A stretch of 27,639 nt of DNA from a virus, in IMG/VR virus record IMGVR_UViG_3300008110_004141, positions 1-27,639 of that record. The stretch is one strand, 5' to 3'. A program made the position numbers and the translations under genes. Position 1 is the first letter of the stretch. Every line of letters begins with the position of its first letter. Of the stretch, positions 1-5,697 are shown piece by piece. The notes beneath the pieces are model-generated. The model did not search any database. It was not told the DNA's origin and saw only the letters and a program-made list of their open reading frames with translations.

Positions 1-12
1 AGCTAAAGCAGC
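1..12 (-). tRNA. Probable tRNA gene cut by the window edge (5' end only)
   Basis: On the minus strand the last 12 bases read GCTGCTTTAGCT. This fits a tRNA 5' end: a seven-base acceptor strand, the U8-A9 pair TA, and the first bases of a D stem (GCT of the common TAGCTC). It lies 9 nt beyond the 3' end of tRNA-His, the close spacing expected inside a tRNA cluster. The anticodon is outside the window, so the identity is unknown and the call is tentative. Confidence 0.45.
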
Positions 13-21
13 ATATTAATT

Positions 22-97
22 TGGGGTGTTCTATGAGGATCGAACTCATACTATCTCGGTCACAGCGAGATGTGCAGACCACTACACTAAGAACACC
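22..97 (-). tRNA. tRNA-His (anticodon GTG)
   Basis: A complete cloverleaf can be folded by eye: acceptor GTGTTCT with AGAACAC, D arm GTGT/GCAC, anticodon stem TCTCG/CGAGA around the loop CTGTGAC (anticodon GTG, His), and T stem ATGAG/CTCAT around TTCGATC. The extra G at position -1 faces discriminator C73, the hallmark needed by histidyl-tRNA synthetase, so identity is well supported. CCA is encoded. It lies 6 nt after tRNA-Lys in the same transcript. Confidence 0.95.
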
Positions 98-103
98 ATT
101 GTT

Positions 104-178
104 TGGTACAGGCAGTGAGACTCGAACTCACAACTTATCGGTTAAAAGCCGATTACTCTACCATTGAGTTATACCTGC
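104..178 (-). tRNA. tRNA-Lys (anticodon TTT)
   Basis: The cloverleaf folds with acceptor GCAGGTA/TGCCTGT (including a G1-U72 and a U6-G67 wobble), D arm ACTC/GAGT, anticodon stem ATCGG/CCGAT with loop CTTTTAA (anticodon TTT, Lys), and T stem GTGAG/CTCAC with loop TTCGAGT. Discriminator is A and CCA is encoded. It probably helps decode the AAA codons that are frequent in this AT-rich genome. Confidence 0.95.
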
Positions 179-455
179 ATAAATTCAAATGCTAACAAGG
201 AATTGCCTATTACATGATACAGAAGGCATTACCGTACCAAACCCTCGCTAAACTCTTTCCAGAGACAGAACGCACATTTTCTGTTTTATTTCAAAATCTT
301 ACCAAACAAAAACACACTAATGAATCAGTCTGACGCAGCATTACGCTTTACAAATCGTTTCCAATTTGGTTATCGCTTTTCTTGGTAATCTGTATGTACA
401 GAATTCCGCAGTCCTCAATACAATTGCTTGTAAGGGCAACTAATGTGTTTCTGTT
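179..455 (-). other. 277-nt non-coding spacer inside the tRNA transcript
   Basis: Between tRNA-Gln and tRNA-Lys no tRNA fold, strong hairpin or convincing gene is seen on the transcribed strand. A TAAGAT hexamer at 296-301 resembles the -10 element of nearby promoters but has only a poor -35. A 39-codon frame on the plus strand (214-333) lacks a well-spaced ribosome site and runs against all other genes. The spacer could hold an unrecognised small RNA, a decayed tRNA or a removed gene. Confidence 0.5.
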
Positions 456-529
456 TGGCAGGGGATACAAGAATCGAACTTGTACTACTTGAGTCAAAGT
501 CAAGTGTGCTACCACTACACCAATCCCCA
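456..529 (-). tRNA. tRNA-Gln (anticodon TTG)
   Basis: The fold is complete: acceptor TGGGGAT/ATCCCCT, D arm GTGT/GCAC, anticodon stem CTTGA/TCAAG with loop CTTTGAC (anticodon TTG, Gln), T stem ACAAG/CTTGT with loop TTCGATT, discriminator G73 and encoded CCA. The first pair is U1 facing U72, unpaired. GlnRS is known to need a weak, openable 1-72 pair and G73, so this variant still fits a functional glutamine acceptor. It is the first tRNA of the transcript started near position 556. Confidence 0.95.
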
Positions 530-540
530 ACAGAATCCCG

Positions 541-555
541 AATTTTTAAAGAACA
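541..555 (-). promoter_or_regulatory. boxA-like antitermination element in the tRNA leader
   Basis: The minus strand reads TGTTCTTTAAAAATT immediately after the predicted transcription start (about 556). It matches the ribosomal RNA leader boxA (TGCTCTTTAACA in Escherichia coli) at 10 of 12 positions. In hosts, boxA binds NusB/NusE and protects untranslated stable RNA from Rho. Its place at the very start of a tRNA transcript supports the same role here, but the function is inferred. Confidence 0.6.
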
Positions 556-562
556 GGGCGAG

Positions 563-592
563 ATCTTATCTCATGTTGACATTATTGTCAAC
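563..592 (-). promoter_or_regulatory. Sigma70-type promoter of the tRNA cluster, with palindrome over the -35
   Basis: The -35 TTGACA (586-591) and -10 TAAGAT (563-568) are separated by exactly 17 nt, with a start expected near 556. The -35 lies in a palindrome, GTTGACA-4 nt-TGTCAAC (575-592), which could be an operator for a repressor. It sits 14 nt beyond a strong terminator, so the tRNA unit is insulated from upstream transcription. Confidence 0.75.
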
Positions 593-598
593 CCCTTA

Positions 599-636
599 AA
601 ACAAAAAACCCTCTGGACTTTCGTCTCAGAGGGTTT
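599..636 (-). terminator. Rho-independent terminator
   Basis: On the minus strand the arms AAACCCTCTG and CAGAGGGTTT (606-636) form a 10-bp stem, extended by GAC/GTC closed by a GAAA tetraloop, and are followed by a T-rich tail. This is a textbook intrinsic terminator. It ends the unit that contains the 40-aa ORF and separates it from the tRNA promoter. Confidence 0.9.
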
Positions 637-662
637 GGTAAGTAATCTGTTTACTCTACAAT

Positions 663-785
663 TTACTTGCCAAACCCCCTACATGGTAGATTCTCAATAG
701 CATATCCAAATGTTGGACGTGCACTTGACCAATCACACTTCTGTGATAAGGTATGCATCGCAACGGATATGTTTCTGAGTTTCAT
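663..785 (-). CDS. Small ORF (40 aa) or small-RNA unit before the tRNA cluster
   Basis: A 40-codon frame, starting MKLRNISVAM and ending CRGFGK, fills the space between the promoter at 797-825 and the terminator at 606-636. The predicted transcription start (about 790) is only five bases before the ATG and no Shine-Dalgarno is seen, so translation would be nearly leaderless if initiated from this promoter; a longer transcript from the upstream promoter would carry a leader. The peptide has two Cys and no TM segment, and I do not recognise it. The alternative is an untranslated RNA of about 190 nt; T4 likewise carries small stable RNAs (RNAC, RNAD) beside its tRNAs. Both readings are inference. 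Confidence 0.4.
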   Translation of the reverse strand: MKLRNISVAMHTLSQKCDWSSARPTFGYAIENLPCRGFGK

Positions 786-796
786 AGTAGAACGGA

Positions 797-825
797 ATCT
801 TACCTTAATTTGGTTTATTTGTCAA
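797..825 (-). promoter_or_regulatory. Sigma70-type promoter P2 (TTGACA-17-TAAGAT)
   Basis: The -35 TTGACA (820-825) and -10 TAAGAT (797-802) have the optimal 17-nt spacer; a start near 790 is expected. The flanks CTTGACAAATA and GGTAAGATTC are almost those of the second promoter 93 nt upstream, which suggests duplication or a conserved extended motif. It drives the short unit ended by the terminator at 606-636. Confidence 0.75.
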
Positions 826-837
826 GCAGTTTCTGAA

Positions 838-862
838 ATAACCCTACAACTTGTAAGGTTAT
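838..862 (-). repeat. Hairpin element, copy 1 (20 of 25 bases identical to that at 7785-7809)
   Basis: The minus strand has arms ATAACCTTAC and GTAGGGTTAT around a 5-nt loop, a 10-bp stem with one G-U pair. It starts 12 nt upstream of the -35 of promoter P2. A closely related hairpin lies 13 nt upstream of the -35 at 7766-7771. It may be an attenuator or weak terminator for transcripts from the promoter at 890-918, or a protein-binding operator. The T-run after the stem (TTATTTC) is weak. Confidence 0.55.
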
Positions 863-877
863 CCCAGCGACTACATC

Positions 878-885
878 TATTTATA
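878..885 (-). promoter_or_regulatory. T4-type late promoter candidate (TATAAATA)
   Basis: The octamer TATAAATA on the minus strand is an exact T4 late -10 element, which in T4 is read by RNA polymerase carrying gp55 and gp33. It lies outside genes and overlaps the predicted start of the promoter at 890-918. A single octamer in AT-rich DNA can be chance. Confidence 0.35.
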
Positions 886-889
886 ACGA

Positions 890-942
890 ATCTTACTTCA
901 AAAGTGAATATTTGTCAAGTATTTTTAAATTTATTTTTAAAT
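890..942 (-). promoter_or_regulatory. Sigma70-type promoter P1 with UP-like A/T direct repeats
   Basis: The -35 TTGACA (913-918) and -10 TAAGAT (890-895) are 17 nt apart. Just upstream of the -35 an 11-base A/T block, ATTTAAAAATA, occurs twice with a 12-nt period, about one helical turn, as in UP elements contacted by the RNA polymerase alpha subunit. The block also holds the stop codon of the rubredoxin gene. A start near 883 is expected. Confidence 0.7.
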
Positions 943-1065
943 ACTTTCGTATTCGTCTTTACCTACACCACACTCTGGACATTCAAAGTCATCGGGAAGT
1001 TCATCCCACTTACCTTCAGTTGCCTCATCATGCACATGACCACACACTACGCAAATATGATCCAT
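937..1065 (-). CDS. Minimal rubredoxin (42 aa)
   Basis: The 42-aa product has the rubredoxin iron-binding pattern: CVVCG at residues 5-9 and CPECGVGK at 29-36, with the typical LPDDFEC stretch before the second knuckle. Four Cys would bind one iron for electron transfer in the cytoplasm. It is about ten residues shorter than common rubredoxins because the loop after the first knuckle is reduced. Its ATG overlaps the rubrerythrin stop codon as TAATG, so the two are coupled. In many bacteria this domain is fused to the C terminus of rubrerythrin; here it is a separate polypeptide and the likely electron donor to the diiron protein. It is the last gene before the promoter-rich region. Confidence 0.85.
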   Translation of the reverse strand: MDHICVVCGHVHDEATEGKWDELPDDFECPECGVGKDEYESI

Positions 1066-1514
1066 TATAGACCTCCAAGTACTTGTTTGTAAGCATTGGC
1101 ATGTCGTTCTTCGACTTTCTTCAATGCTGCAAATCGCTTCTCTGCTTTCTTAAGAATCTCTGCAAATTGCTCTGCATGTTCTTTAGACTCAGCGATCTGT
1201 TCAACTGCAATACCAGCTGCATGAACATCACCCTCTTTTACTGCAATGGCATGGAACTGCGGATACATTTCTGTATACTCATAAGTCTCTCCATCAATTG
1301 CTTTCTGCAAACATTCCTTAGTGGATGGCTTACCGATTAACAACTCAAGATGACCCCATGCGTGTTGGAGTTCTTGGTCGGCAGTTTTCCAAAAATGTTT
1401 TGCAACATCTTCGTAACCCTCTTCCATTGCAATCCTAGCGAAATAACGATACTTGATATGAGCCATTGACTCACCAGCCAATGCGCTCTCAAGATTTTTT
1501 AATGTTACTGACAT
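1065..1514 (-). CDS. Rubrerythrin, ferritin-like diiron protein
   Basis: This 149-aa protein is a four-helix ferritin-like domain with the rubrerythrin ligand pattern: AGES near Glu15, E48xxH51, YEYTEMYP with Glu79 and Glu82, and a last helix with Glu109 and Glu112/His113. Rubrerythrins reduce hydrogen peroxide at a diiron centre. The usual C-terminal rubredoxin domain is absent but is supplied by the next gene, translationally coupled through TAATG. An AAAGG ribosome site precedes the ATG, which lies inside the end of the dCMP deaminase gene. A phage-borne peroxide-scavenging pair suggests protection of the infected cell, or of the iron-dependent ribonucleotide reductase, from oxidants; that purpose is inferred. 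Confidence 0.9.
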   Translation of the reverse strand: MSVTLKNLESALAGESMAHIKYRYFARIAMEEGYEDVAKHFWKTADQELQHAWGHLELLIGKPSTKECLQKAIDGETYEYTEMYPQFHAIAVKEGDVHAAGIAVEQIAESKEHAEQFAEILKKAEKRFAALKKVEERHANAYKQVLGGL

Positions 1515-1942
1515 ATTACCCTTTCAATTTCTATATTACATTTTTCCAAAAAGTCTAACCCGATACTGTCTCTGTATGTATCACGGTAATACACTTTACT
1601 TATCCCTGCTCCATAGATGATCTTCGCACAGTGAATGCATGGCGCATGAGTGCAAAACAAAGATGCCCCATCACCACTATCTCCACTCTTTGCTAGTTTG
1701 GAGATGGCATTTGCTTCTGCATGAATCACTTCATCTTTGGTTACCAAACTCACTGTGTCATCTGAATGTTGAATTGTATTCTCACATTCGTTTGTCCATC
1801 CAGATGGCATACCATTATATCCAATTGAAATGATACGATTGTCTTTCACGACAACCGCACCGACCTGCAATCTTTTCGCACTTGATAGCTGAGCAAATCG
1901 TTCAGCTGTGTCCATAAATGCGTCAACCCATTTCTGTTTCAT
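1505..1942 (-). CDS. Deoxycytidylate (dCMP) deaminase
   Basis: A zinc-dependent cytidine/deoxycytidylate deaminase of 145 aa converting dCMP to dUMP, the substrate of thymidylate synthase. Visible motifs are HAEAN (zinc ligand His74, catalytic Glu76) and PCIHC (zinc ligands Cys102 and Cys105), with the family's GYNGMPSG loop at residues 41-48. The ATG at 1942 is chosen because AGAGG lies at good spacing before it; a GTG two codons upstream is the alternative. It fits with ThyX and NrdAB elsewhere in the window in supplying dTTP. The end overlaps the start of rubrerythrin by 10 nt. Confidence 0.92.
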   Translation of the reverse strand: MKQKWVDAFMDTAERFAQLSSAKRLQVGAVVVKDNRIISIGYNGMPSGWTNECENTIQHSDDTVSLVTKDEVIHAEANAISKLAKSGDSGDGASLFCTHAPCIHCAKIIYGAGISKVYYRDTYRDSIGLDFLEKCNIEIERVICQ

Positions 1943-2354
1943 ACTCACCTCTGTCTAACTTATCAATGATCTGATAAATCAACTCATGATCCATTTCTGT
2001 AGATCCATCTTCGAATGGGACGACTTCAACAGAGTCATCTTCTTCGTTATACCAAACCCAGATACAAACTTCATCCTTTGGACGATGAATCAATGCCCAT
2101 GGAGTCTGTTCGTGCTCAGGAAATTCTTCTCCATTGAGAGAATCTTTATGAACAAATACTGCGAAAGACATCAGTGAGTGATTACCACCTTCAATGTACT
2201 CTTCATCTGTGTCTAAGTCTGCATATCCATCAAAGATGATCTTCACACCAAGTGGTTCAGCACCAGACTGATCACCTGCACGCAAAAGTCCTTCGTCCAT
2301 CGTACAGACGTATTCTCTTACCCAATCTTCAACGACCTCTTCATATGATCTCAT
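1923..2354 (-). CDS. Hypothetical acidic protein (143 aa)
   Basis: I do not recognise this protein. It is strongly acidic, has no signal peptide or TM segment, and contains a hydrophobic central stretch (FAVFVHKD, WALIHRP, VCIWVWYN) that looks like alternating beta strands of a small cytosolic domain. The ATG overlaps the stop of the exported 335-aa protein as ATGA, and its end overlaps the dCMP deaminase start by 20 nt, so it is translated within that operon. Function is unknown. Confidence 0.8.
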   Translation of the reverse strand: MRSYEEVVEDWVREYVCTMDEGLLRAGDQSGAEPLGVKIIFDGYADLDTDEEYIEGGNHSLMSFAVFVHKDSLNGEEFPEHEQTPWALIHRPKDEVCIWVWYNEEDDSVEVVPFEDGSTEMDHELIYQIIDKLDRGEYETEMG

Positions 2355-3358
2355 CTTATGTACACTCTTACTTTCTCTACATTTTTAGCGATATGATTCT
2401 CAAGTCTAAACTGCACACGCTTACTTTGTCTCTCTCCAGTGTAAATCATCCACGTTGGTTGATGCACTGTTTCTCTATAAGATTTAAAGATCTTATGTTG
2501 TTTGTAATCTCCTGGATAGATGTACTCATACAATTGCATTTCTATTTCCGATTCATATGCTACGTATGAAACACCATTCACCACTACCTCAACAATCAAT
2601 TTTGGGTACTTTGGAATGTTCACAAAAGTAACACCAATGTTTTTACAATCCATAAAAGAACCACGACTGCTCGCAAAGCATACCATGTTCTGTTCTGAAT
2701 ACTCAGGTTGTGATGGAGCAGTAGCACTACCGAAGACTGCAGCGATTAATGGATTGATAGTTATCAAACCACTCACCACACCACCATGAATATTGGCATA
2801 TGTGTTGCTTCTTGTTTTACCTTTCTCATCAATCACAGAAGTGAATGCTTGCAGATCTGAAACCCATTTCGGTTGTAGTTGCATGCCGATGTTTAGTGTA
2901 ACAATAGAACTGTTGCGATCTATCTCATAGGCAGGTCTGCTCACTGTAAATGCAATCATGCTGTTTACATTGTCCAGTTTATCAACTACACCTCTACGTT
3001 GTTCGTGTTCTCCAAACTCAATGTTGAACTCTTGTTCATTCTTGCCTGTTACACGATTATCTTTCTTTTCTACTACATCTGCAATAATAGTGACTTCCAC
3101 ACCAGAGTTTACTTGTTTATACTCTGTGACACGAAAAGACTTAATGATACCACCATTGTACTGCTTGGCACTATCACTATATTTTCCGTTTTTGTATTCT
3201 TGCTCGCCTGTGATGAAAGTACCAGTGACACTCTCAAGTGCTTGCATCTTTGCGTTTGCAAGTGCAGCATCATAGGTAGATCCATAGCCAGTAACTGTTA
3301 CCTCTTTTGCACTGGCGATGTTACTAATCAATAGCAGAATTACGAAAAGATATTTCAT
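2351..3358 (-). CDS. Exported protein with LPP20/FlgT-like N-terminal domain
   Basis: A 335-aa protein with a clear signal peptide (hydrophobic LFVILLLISNI, likely cleavage after ASA at residue 17). The mature N terminus (VTVTGYGSTYDAALANAKMQ) has the pattern of envelope domains such as LPP20 and the FlgT N-terminal domain, in which a strand is followed by an Ala-rich helix built from repeated A-x3-A steps. The remainder is beta-rich with two Cys near residues 227-238. It overlaps the following lipoprotein gene (ATGA), which has a similar helix-strand layout, so the two probably act together in the periplasm or at the outer membrane. The family link is my pattern reading, not a search; the role in infection is unknown. 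Confidence 0.75.
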   Translation of the reverse strand: MKYLFVILLLISNIASAKEVTVTGYGSTYDAALANAKMQALESVTGTFITGEQEYKNGKYSDSAKQYNGGIIKSFRVTEYKQVNSGVEVTIIADVVEKKDNRVTGKNEQEFNIEFGEHEQRRGVVDKLDNVNSMIAFTVSRPAYEIDRNSSIVTLNIGMQLQPKWVSDLQAFTSVIDEKGKTRSNTYANIHGGVVSGLITINPLIAAVFGSATAPSQPEYSEQNMVCFASSRGSFMDCKNIGVTFVNIPKYPKLIVEVVVNGVSYVAYESEIEMQLYEYIYPGDYKQHKIFKSYRETVHQPTWMIYTGERQSKRVQFRLENHIAKNVEKVRVYIR

Positions 3359-3885
3359 TTTGCGAGCATCATCGATTTAAGTTTAGCAGAAGATTCAAGT
3401 GAACGCTTGTCCACTACGATCATCACTGTCACATTCTTACCATCATCGGTGATTTTGCGATCATCGATATATGCCCCACGGAGAATACCAGAAGATTCTT
3501 CTACGATAGACTCAGTGATTTTCTGAGACATTTTAGTTGCTCGATCTTTGCTAACATTTTGATCAATCAACGCATCAGTAAAAGCATCAGATGTTTTCTT
3601 CGACTTTAGATCAGACTGAATAAACTCTACAATGTTACGCTTTGCACGTAGTGTTGCAAGGTTCATAGCCTGTTCAATGCCAGCATCATGTTCAATTGGC
3701 ACGTTAGCAGATGCAGTAGATTTAATTGCTTTCCAATCACCAAACGTAGAAAACTCTACCTCAACCTTACCGAAATTCTTCGCTAAGGAAGCACCCTCCT
3801 GTGTCATTTGTCCAGTAGGTTTAGTCGAACTACATGCACCAAGCATCAGTGCGATTACAGCCATAGCGAGGATTCGCTTTTTCAT
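3355..3885 (-). CDS. Outer-membrane lipoprotein, LPP20-like
   Basis: The 176-aa product starts with a lipoprotein signal peptide ending in the lipobox LGAC (Cys18); residue +2 is Ser, consistent with outer-membrane sorting. The body, with EQAMNLATLRAKRNIVEF followed by a helix and a C-terminal strand pair (LRGAYIDDRKITDDGKNVTV), resembles LPP20-type lipoproteins. Its gene is overlapped by the TM microprotein upstream and the exported 335-aa protein downstream, forming a three-gene envelope cassette. Possible roles are receptor masking, superinfection exclusion or aiding lysis; none is shown by sequence. Confidence 0.75.
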   Translation of the reverse strand: MKKRILAMAVIALMLGACSSTKPTGQMTQEGASLAKNFGKVEVEFSTFGDWKAIKSTASANVPIEHDAGIEQAMNLATLRAKRNIVEFIQSDLKSKKTSDAFTDALIDQNVSKDRATKMSQKITESIVEESSGILRGAYIDDRKITDDGKNVTVMIVVDKRSLESSAKLKSMMLAK

Positions 3886-4010
3886 TTCACATTCTCCTTA
3901 ATTACAACTTTCGCATTATCAAGTTGTCTATCTGCAAAGTTAGCAAAATTACTAAACCCAACAGTTGAGACAATTATACCCAAAACAAAACCAATAATAA
4001 GATTAGTCAT
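3882..4010 (-). CDS. TM microprotein (42 aa)
   Basis: A 42-aa product starting MTNLIIGFVLGIIVSTVGFS: one hydrophobic helix, then a short amphipathic tail rich in Asp, Lys and Arg. It overlaps the end of the YubB-like gene by 8 nt and its TGA overlaps the lipoprotein ATG, so it belongs to the operon. Small N-in single-span proteins like this are common in T4-like marine phages; function is unknown. It heads the cassette of envelope proteins downstream. Confidence 0.75.
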   Translation of the reverse strand: MTNLIIGFVLGIIVSTVGFSNFANFADRQLDNAKVVIKENVK

Positions 4011-4548
4011 TTTTTGGCACCTCGATCTTTTCTAGTTCTTCGGCAGGATCCCATTCATCTTCATTGTCCTCTTGCCAAGCACGAACATCTTCAGAGATAC
4101 AAAACATCTCATTAATCTCAGAAGGAATTTCTTCCTCAATCTCATCAGCTGACATGTCAGAATATTCGTAGAAGTCATCGTAACCATCTTGGTAACGACC
4201 ACAAAATGCCATTCCAGGTTCATAGTAATAAGCATCTACGTTCCAACCCTCTCCGACGAGAAACTCGTAAATGCAAGTGGGTGGTGACCAAGCAGAGTCA
4301 AACGAAATTGTGACAGTAGTTTCATCTACAATTTCATATCCAGCGAGACTGATATCCCACTTCGTACCCCAGTTTTCTACATTCCAGCTGTACCAATTTT
4401 CTTCTTGATCAGCAGGACGTGGTCGCAGAATATTGAGAATTTCATAAGGACTATCTCGTTCATCTGACTTCTTCATCTCAACGATAAGTTGATCAATCTT
4501 TTCTTTTGGACCAGTTAAAGTCGCATAGTTGTTGCACCAATTAGGCAT
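4003..4548 (-). CDS. Api92/YubB ferredoxin-like domain protein (DUF1281-like)
   Basis: The 181-aa protein opens with MPNWCNNYATLTG, the signature of the Api92/YubB family found in phages and plasmids, followed by the conserved aromatic WSWNVENWGTKWD and a W-SPP motif. The family adopts a ferredoxin-like fold; its biochemical role is unknown. The C-terminal third is very acidic. AAAGGA lies about 10 nt before the ATG. It is the second gene after the promoter at 5257-5285. Confidence 0.8.
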   Translation of the reverse strand: MPNWCNNYATLTGPKEKIDQLIVEMKKSDERDSPYEILNILRPRPADQEENWYSWNVENWGTKWDISLAGYEIVDETTVTISFDSAWSPPTCIYEFLVGEGWNVDAYYYEPGMAFCGRYQDGYDDFYEYSDMSADEIEEEIPSEINEMFCISEDVRAWQEDNEDEWDPAEELEKIEVPKND

Positions 4549-4563
4549 GATATAGTTTTCCTT

Positions 4564-5250
4564 TCACTTCATGAATGCTTCAAATAGAGAGATGACATCA
4601 TTAATGTTTTTAGCATTAACTGCCATTTTGCTTTCTTTGCCATCAGCAAATGTCTTAGTGTACCCACCTTCTTTGAGCCACTCTTTCATTTGTTTCTTCA
4701 TAGCCTCAAGTTTATCGTCTTGTGCGTTAAACTCGAAGGTTACTTTTACTGGTTCGTTGGATTCGACTGTAGACCAATACCACATCATATACATGTTGTT
4801 GCGTGCACTGCTCAAAAAGAATGTCGAGGTCGAATTGATTTTAATCTCTCTCAACTTATTTTTGAATACATGATAGTTAAGAGTAAACCATTCAGGCAGA
4901 CTCTCAAAGTTATCATACTGCTCGTTCTGAAATTCAGAGAACATCGAGGACAATGGCTTCATAATAAAACACTCCTTGTAGTGACCAGAAACAGAGTTTG
5001 CTTCTGGATTTTCAGTTGCAATTAAATAAGACTCAAGTAGGAAAGACTCACCATCTTTTTTACCACCAAACAACTCCAGATTTCTTGCAACAATGTAGCA
5101 GTGCTCAAACAAGAATCCTTTGTCCTTTAAATGGGCAAGGCAACGATCTCCATTTCCCTTGCCAACATAAAGTAGTTTGCCATCGTTGTCGATGTATTTG
5201 TAGACGTATTGTCCCAAAGTTGCAAAAAATTCACTAGTAGGTTTTTCCAT
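4564..5250 (-). CDS. GIY-YIG domain protein
   Basis: The first 80 residues carry a GIY-YIG fold: YVYKYI (15-20) and YVGKGNGDR (28-36) supply the two tyrosine motifs and Arg36, and Glu73 in LLESYLI matches the metal-binding glutamate. The remaining 150 residues are unrecognised and mixed alpha/beta. Such enzymes make single-strand or double-strand DNA cuts; standing alone, without an intron or a split gene, this one may be a free-standing homing or host-DNA nuclease. The ATG coincides with the predicted start of transcription of a perfect consensus promoter, so the mRNA may be leaderless; no Shine-Dalgarno is present. Confidence 0.8.
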   Translation of the reverse strand: MEKPTSEFFATLGQYVYKYIDNDGKLLYVGKGNGDRCLAHLKDKGFLFEHCYIVARNLELFGGKKDGESFLLESYLIATENPEANSVSGHYKECFIMKPLSSMFSEFQNEQYDNFESLPEWFTLNYHVFKNKLREIKINSTSTFFLSSARNNMYMMWYWSTVESNEPVKVTFEFNAQDDKLEAMKKQMKEWLKEGGYTKTFADGKESKMAVNAKNINDVISLFEAFMK

Positions 5251-5256
5251 AATATA

Positions 5257-5285
5257 ATTATACTACAATTAGGTATTTTTGTCAA
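5257..5285 (-). promoter_or_regulatory. Perfect-consensus sigma70 promoter (TTGACA-17-TATAAT)
   Basis: The -35 TTGACA (5280-5285) and -10 TATAAT (5257-5262) are both perfect and 17 nt apart. The start is expected at about 5250, the first base of the GIY-YIG ATG. The promoter is embedded in the last codons and stop of the DUF6433-like gene, so it re-initiates transcription in the operon. It is the best promoter in the window by consensus match and probably acts early, through host RNA polymerase. Confidence 0.85.
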
Positions 5286-5697
5286 CACCTTTTTTTGCAG
5301 GTGGAGGGATGAATCCTGCATCCGCTACAAGTTTATGTGTAATCTTTGGAAACAGCTTATGCAACTTCTGATCCTTAACTGCAATTACTACCTTCGCTTC
5401 CTCTGGATGAATACCTTCCAATAAACCAACAAACAGAGATTCTCTCTTTAAAGGTTTTATGTCTGGACGCATGAATACATACAATCTACGTGCCTCAGTA
5501 TAGAGATTTGTCTCTGTCATGCCCATAGGTTCAGAAGCAGGTTTAAATGGTGGTTCACCCTCTGGCAACAACCACTTATGACTATCCAAGAACGCATGAG
5601 CAAATAGTGCTTTCAAAAGAAACTCACTTTTGTATTTCTCAATTGTTTTTGGGTCTTCGTTAATTTCTTTTAACATTTCTACAAGATATTTCTTCAT
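5269..5697 (-). CDS. DUF6433-like conserved phage protein (142 aa)
   Basis: A 142-aa cytosolic protein resembling the DUF6433 family of T4-like phages: an N-terminal helical half ending HKWLLPEGEPPFKP and a C-terminal part with YVFMRPDIKPLKRESLFVGLLEGI. Function is unknown. Its ATG overlaps the RNase H stop (TAATG), and in related phages it also follows rnh. The consensus promoter for the next unit lies within its 3' end. Confidence 0.75.
   Translation of the reverse strand: MKKYLVEMLKEINEDPKTIEKYKSEFLLKALFAHAFLDSHKWLLPEGEPPFKPASEPMGMTETNLYTEARRLYVFMRPDIKPLKRESLFVGLLEGIHPEEAKVVIAVKDQKLHKLFPKITHKLVADAGFIPPPAKKGVDKNT

Noticed and set aside
296-324. Possible fourth TAAGAT promoter inside the tRNA spacer
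   Set aside because: The -35 position reads TTCATT, three of six matches, so it does not reach the standard of the other promoters.
214-333. 39-codon plus-strand frame in the tRNA spacer (starts MIQKALPYQT)
   Set aside because: It runs opposite to every other gene, its only AAGGA lies 12 nt from the ATG, and no plus-strand promoter is seen. The composition looks somewhat protein-like, so a decayed gene is not excluded.
348-530. Minus-strand frame of 60 codons across tRNA-Gln
   Set aside because: It is read through the tRNA gene and has no ribosome site.
937-1514. Rubrerythrin/rubredoxin as a frameshifted fusion gene
   Set aside because: The second frame has its own ATG in a TAATG junction, the same type used by many genes here, and the rubredoxin is complete, so a natural split is the better reading.
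2351-3885. Curli secretion proteins (CsgG/CsgF)
   Set aside because: No CsgG core motif or curlin repeat is visible. Only LPP20/FlgT-like features can be supported.
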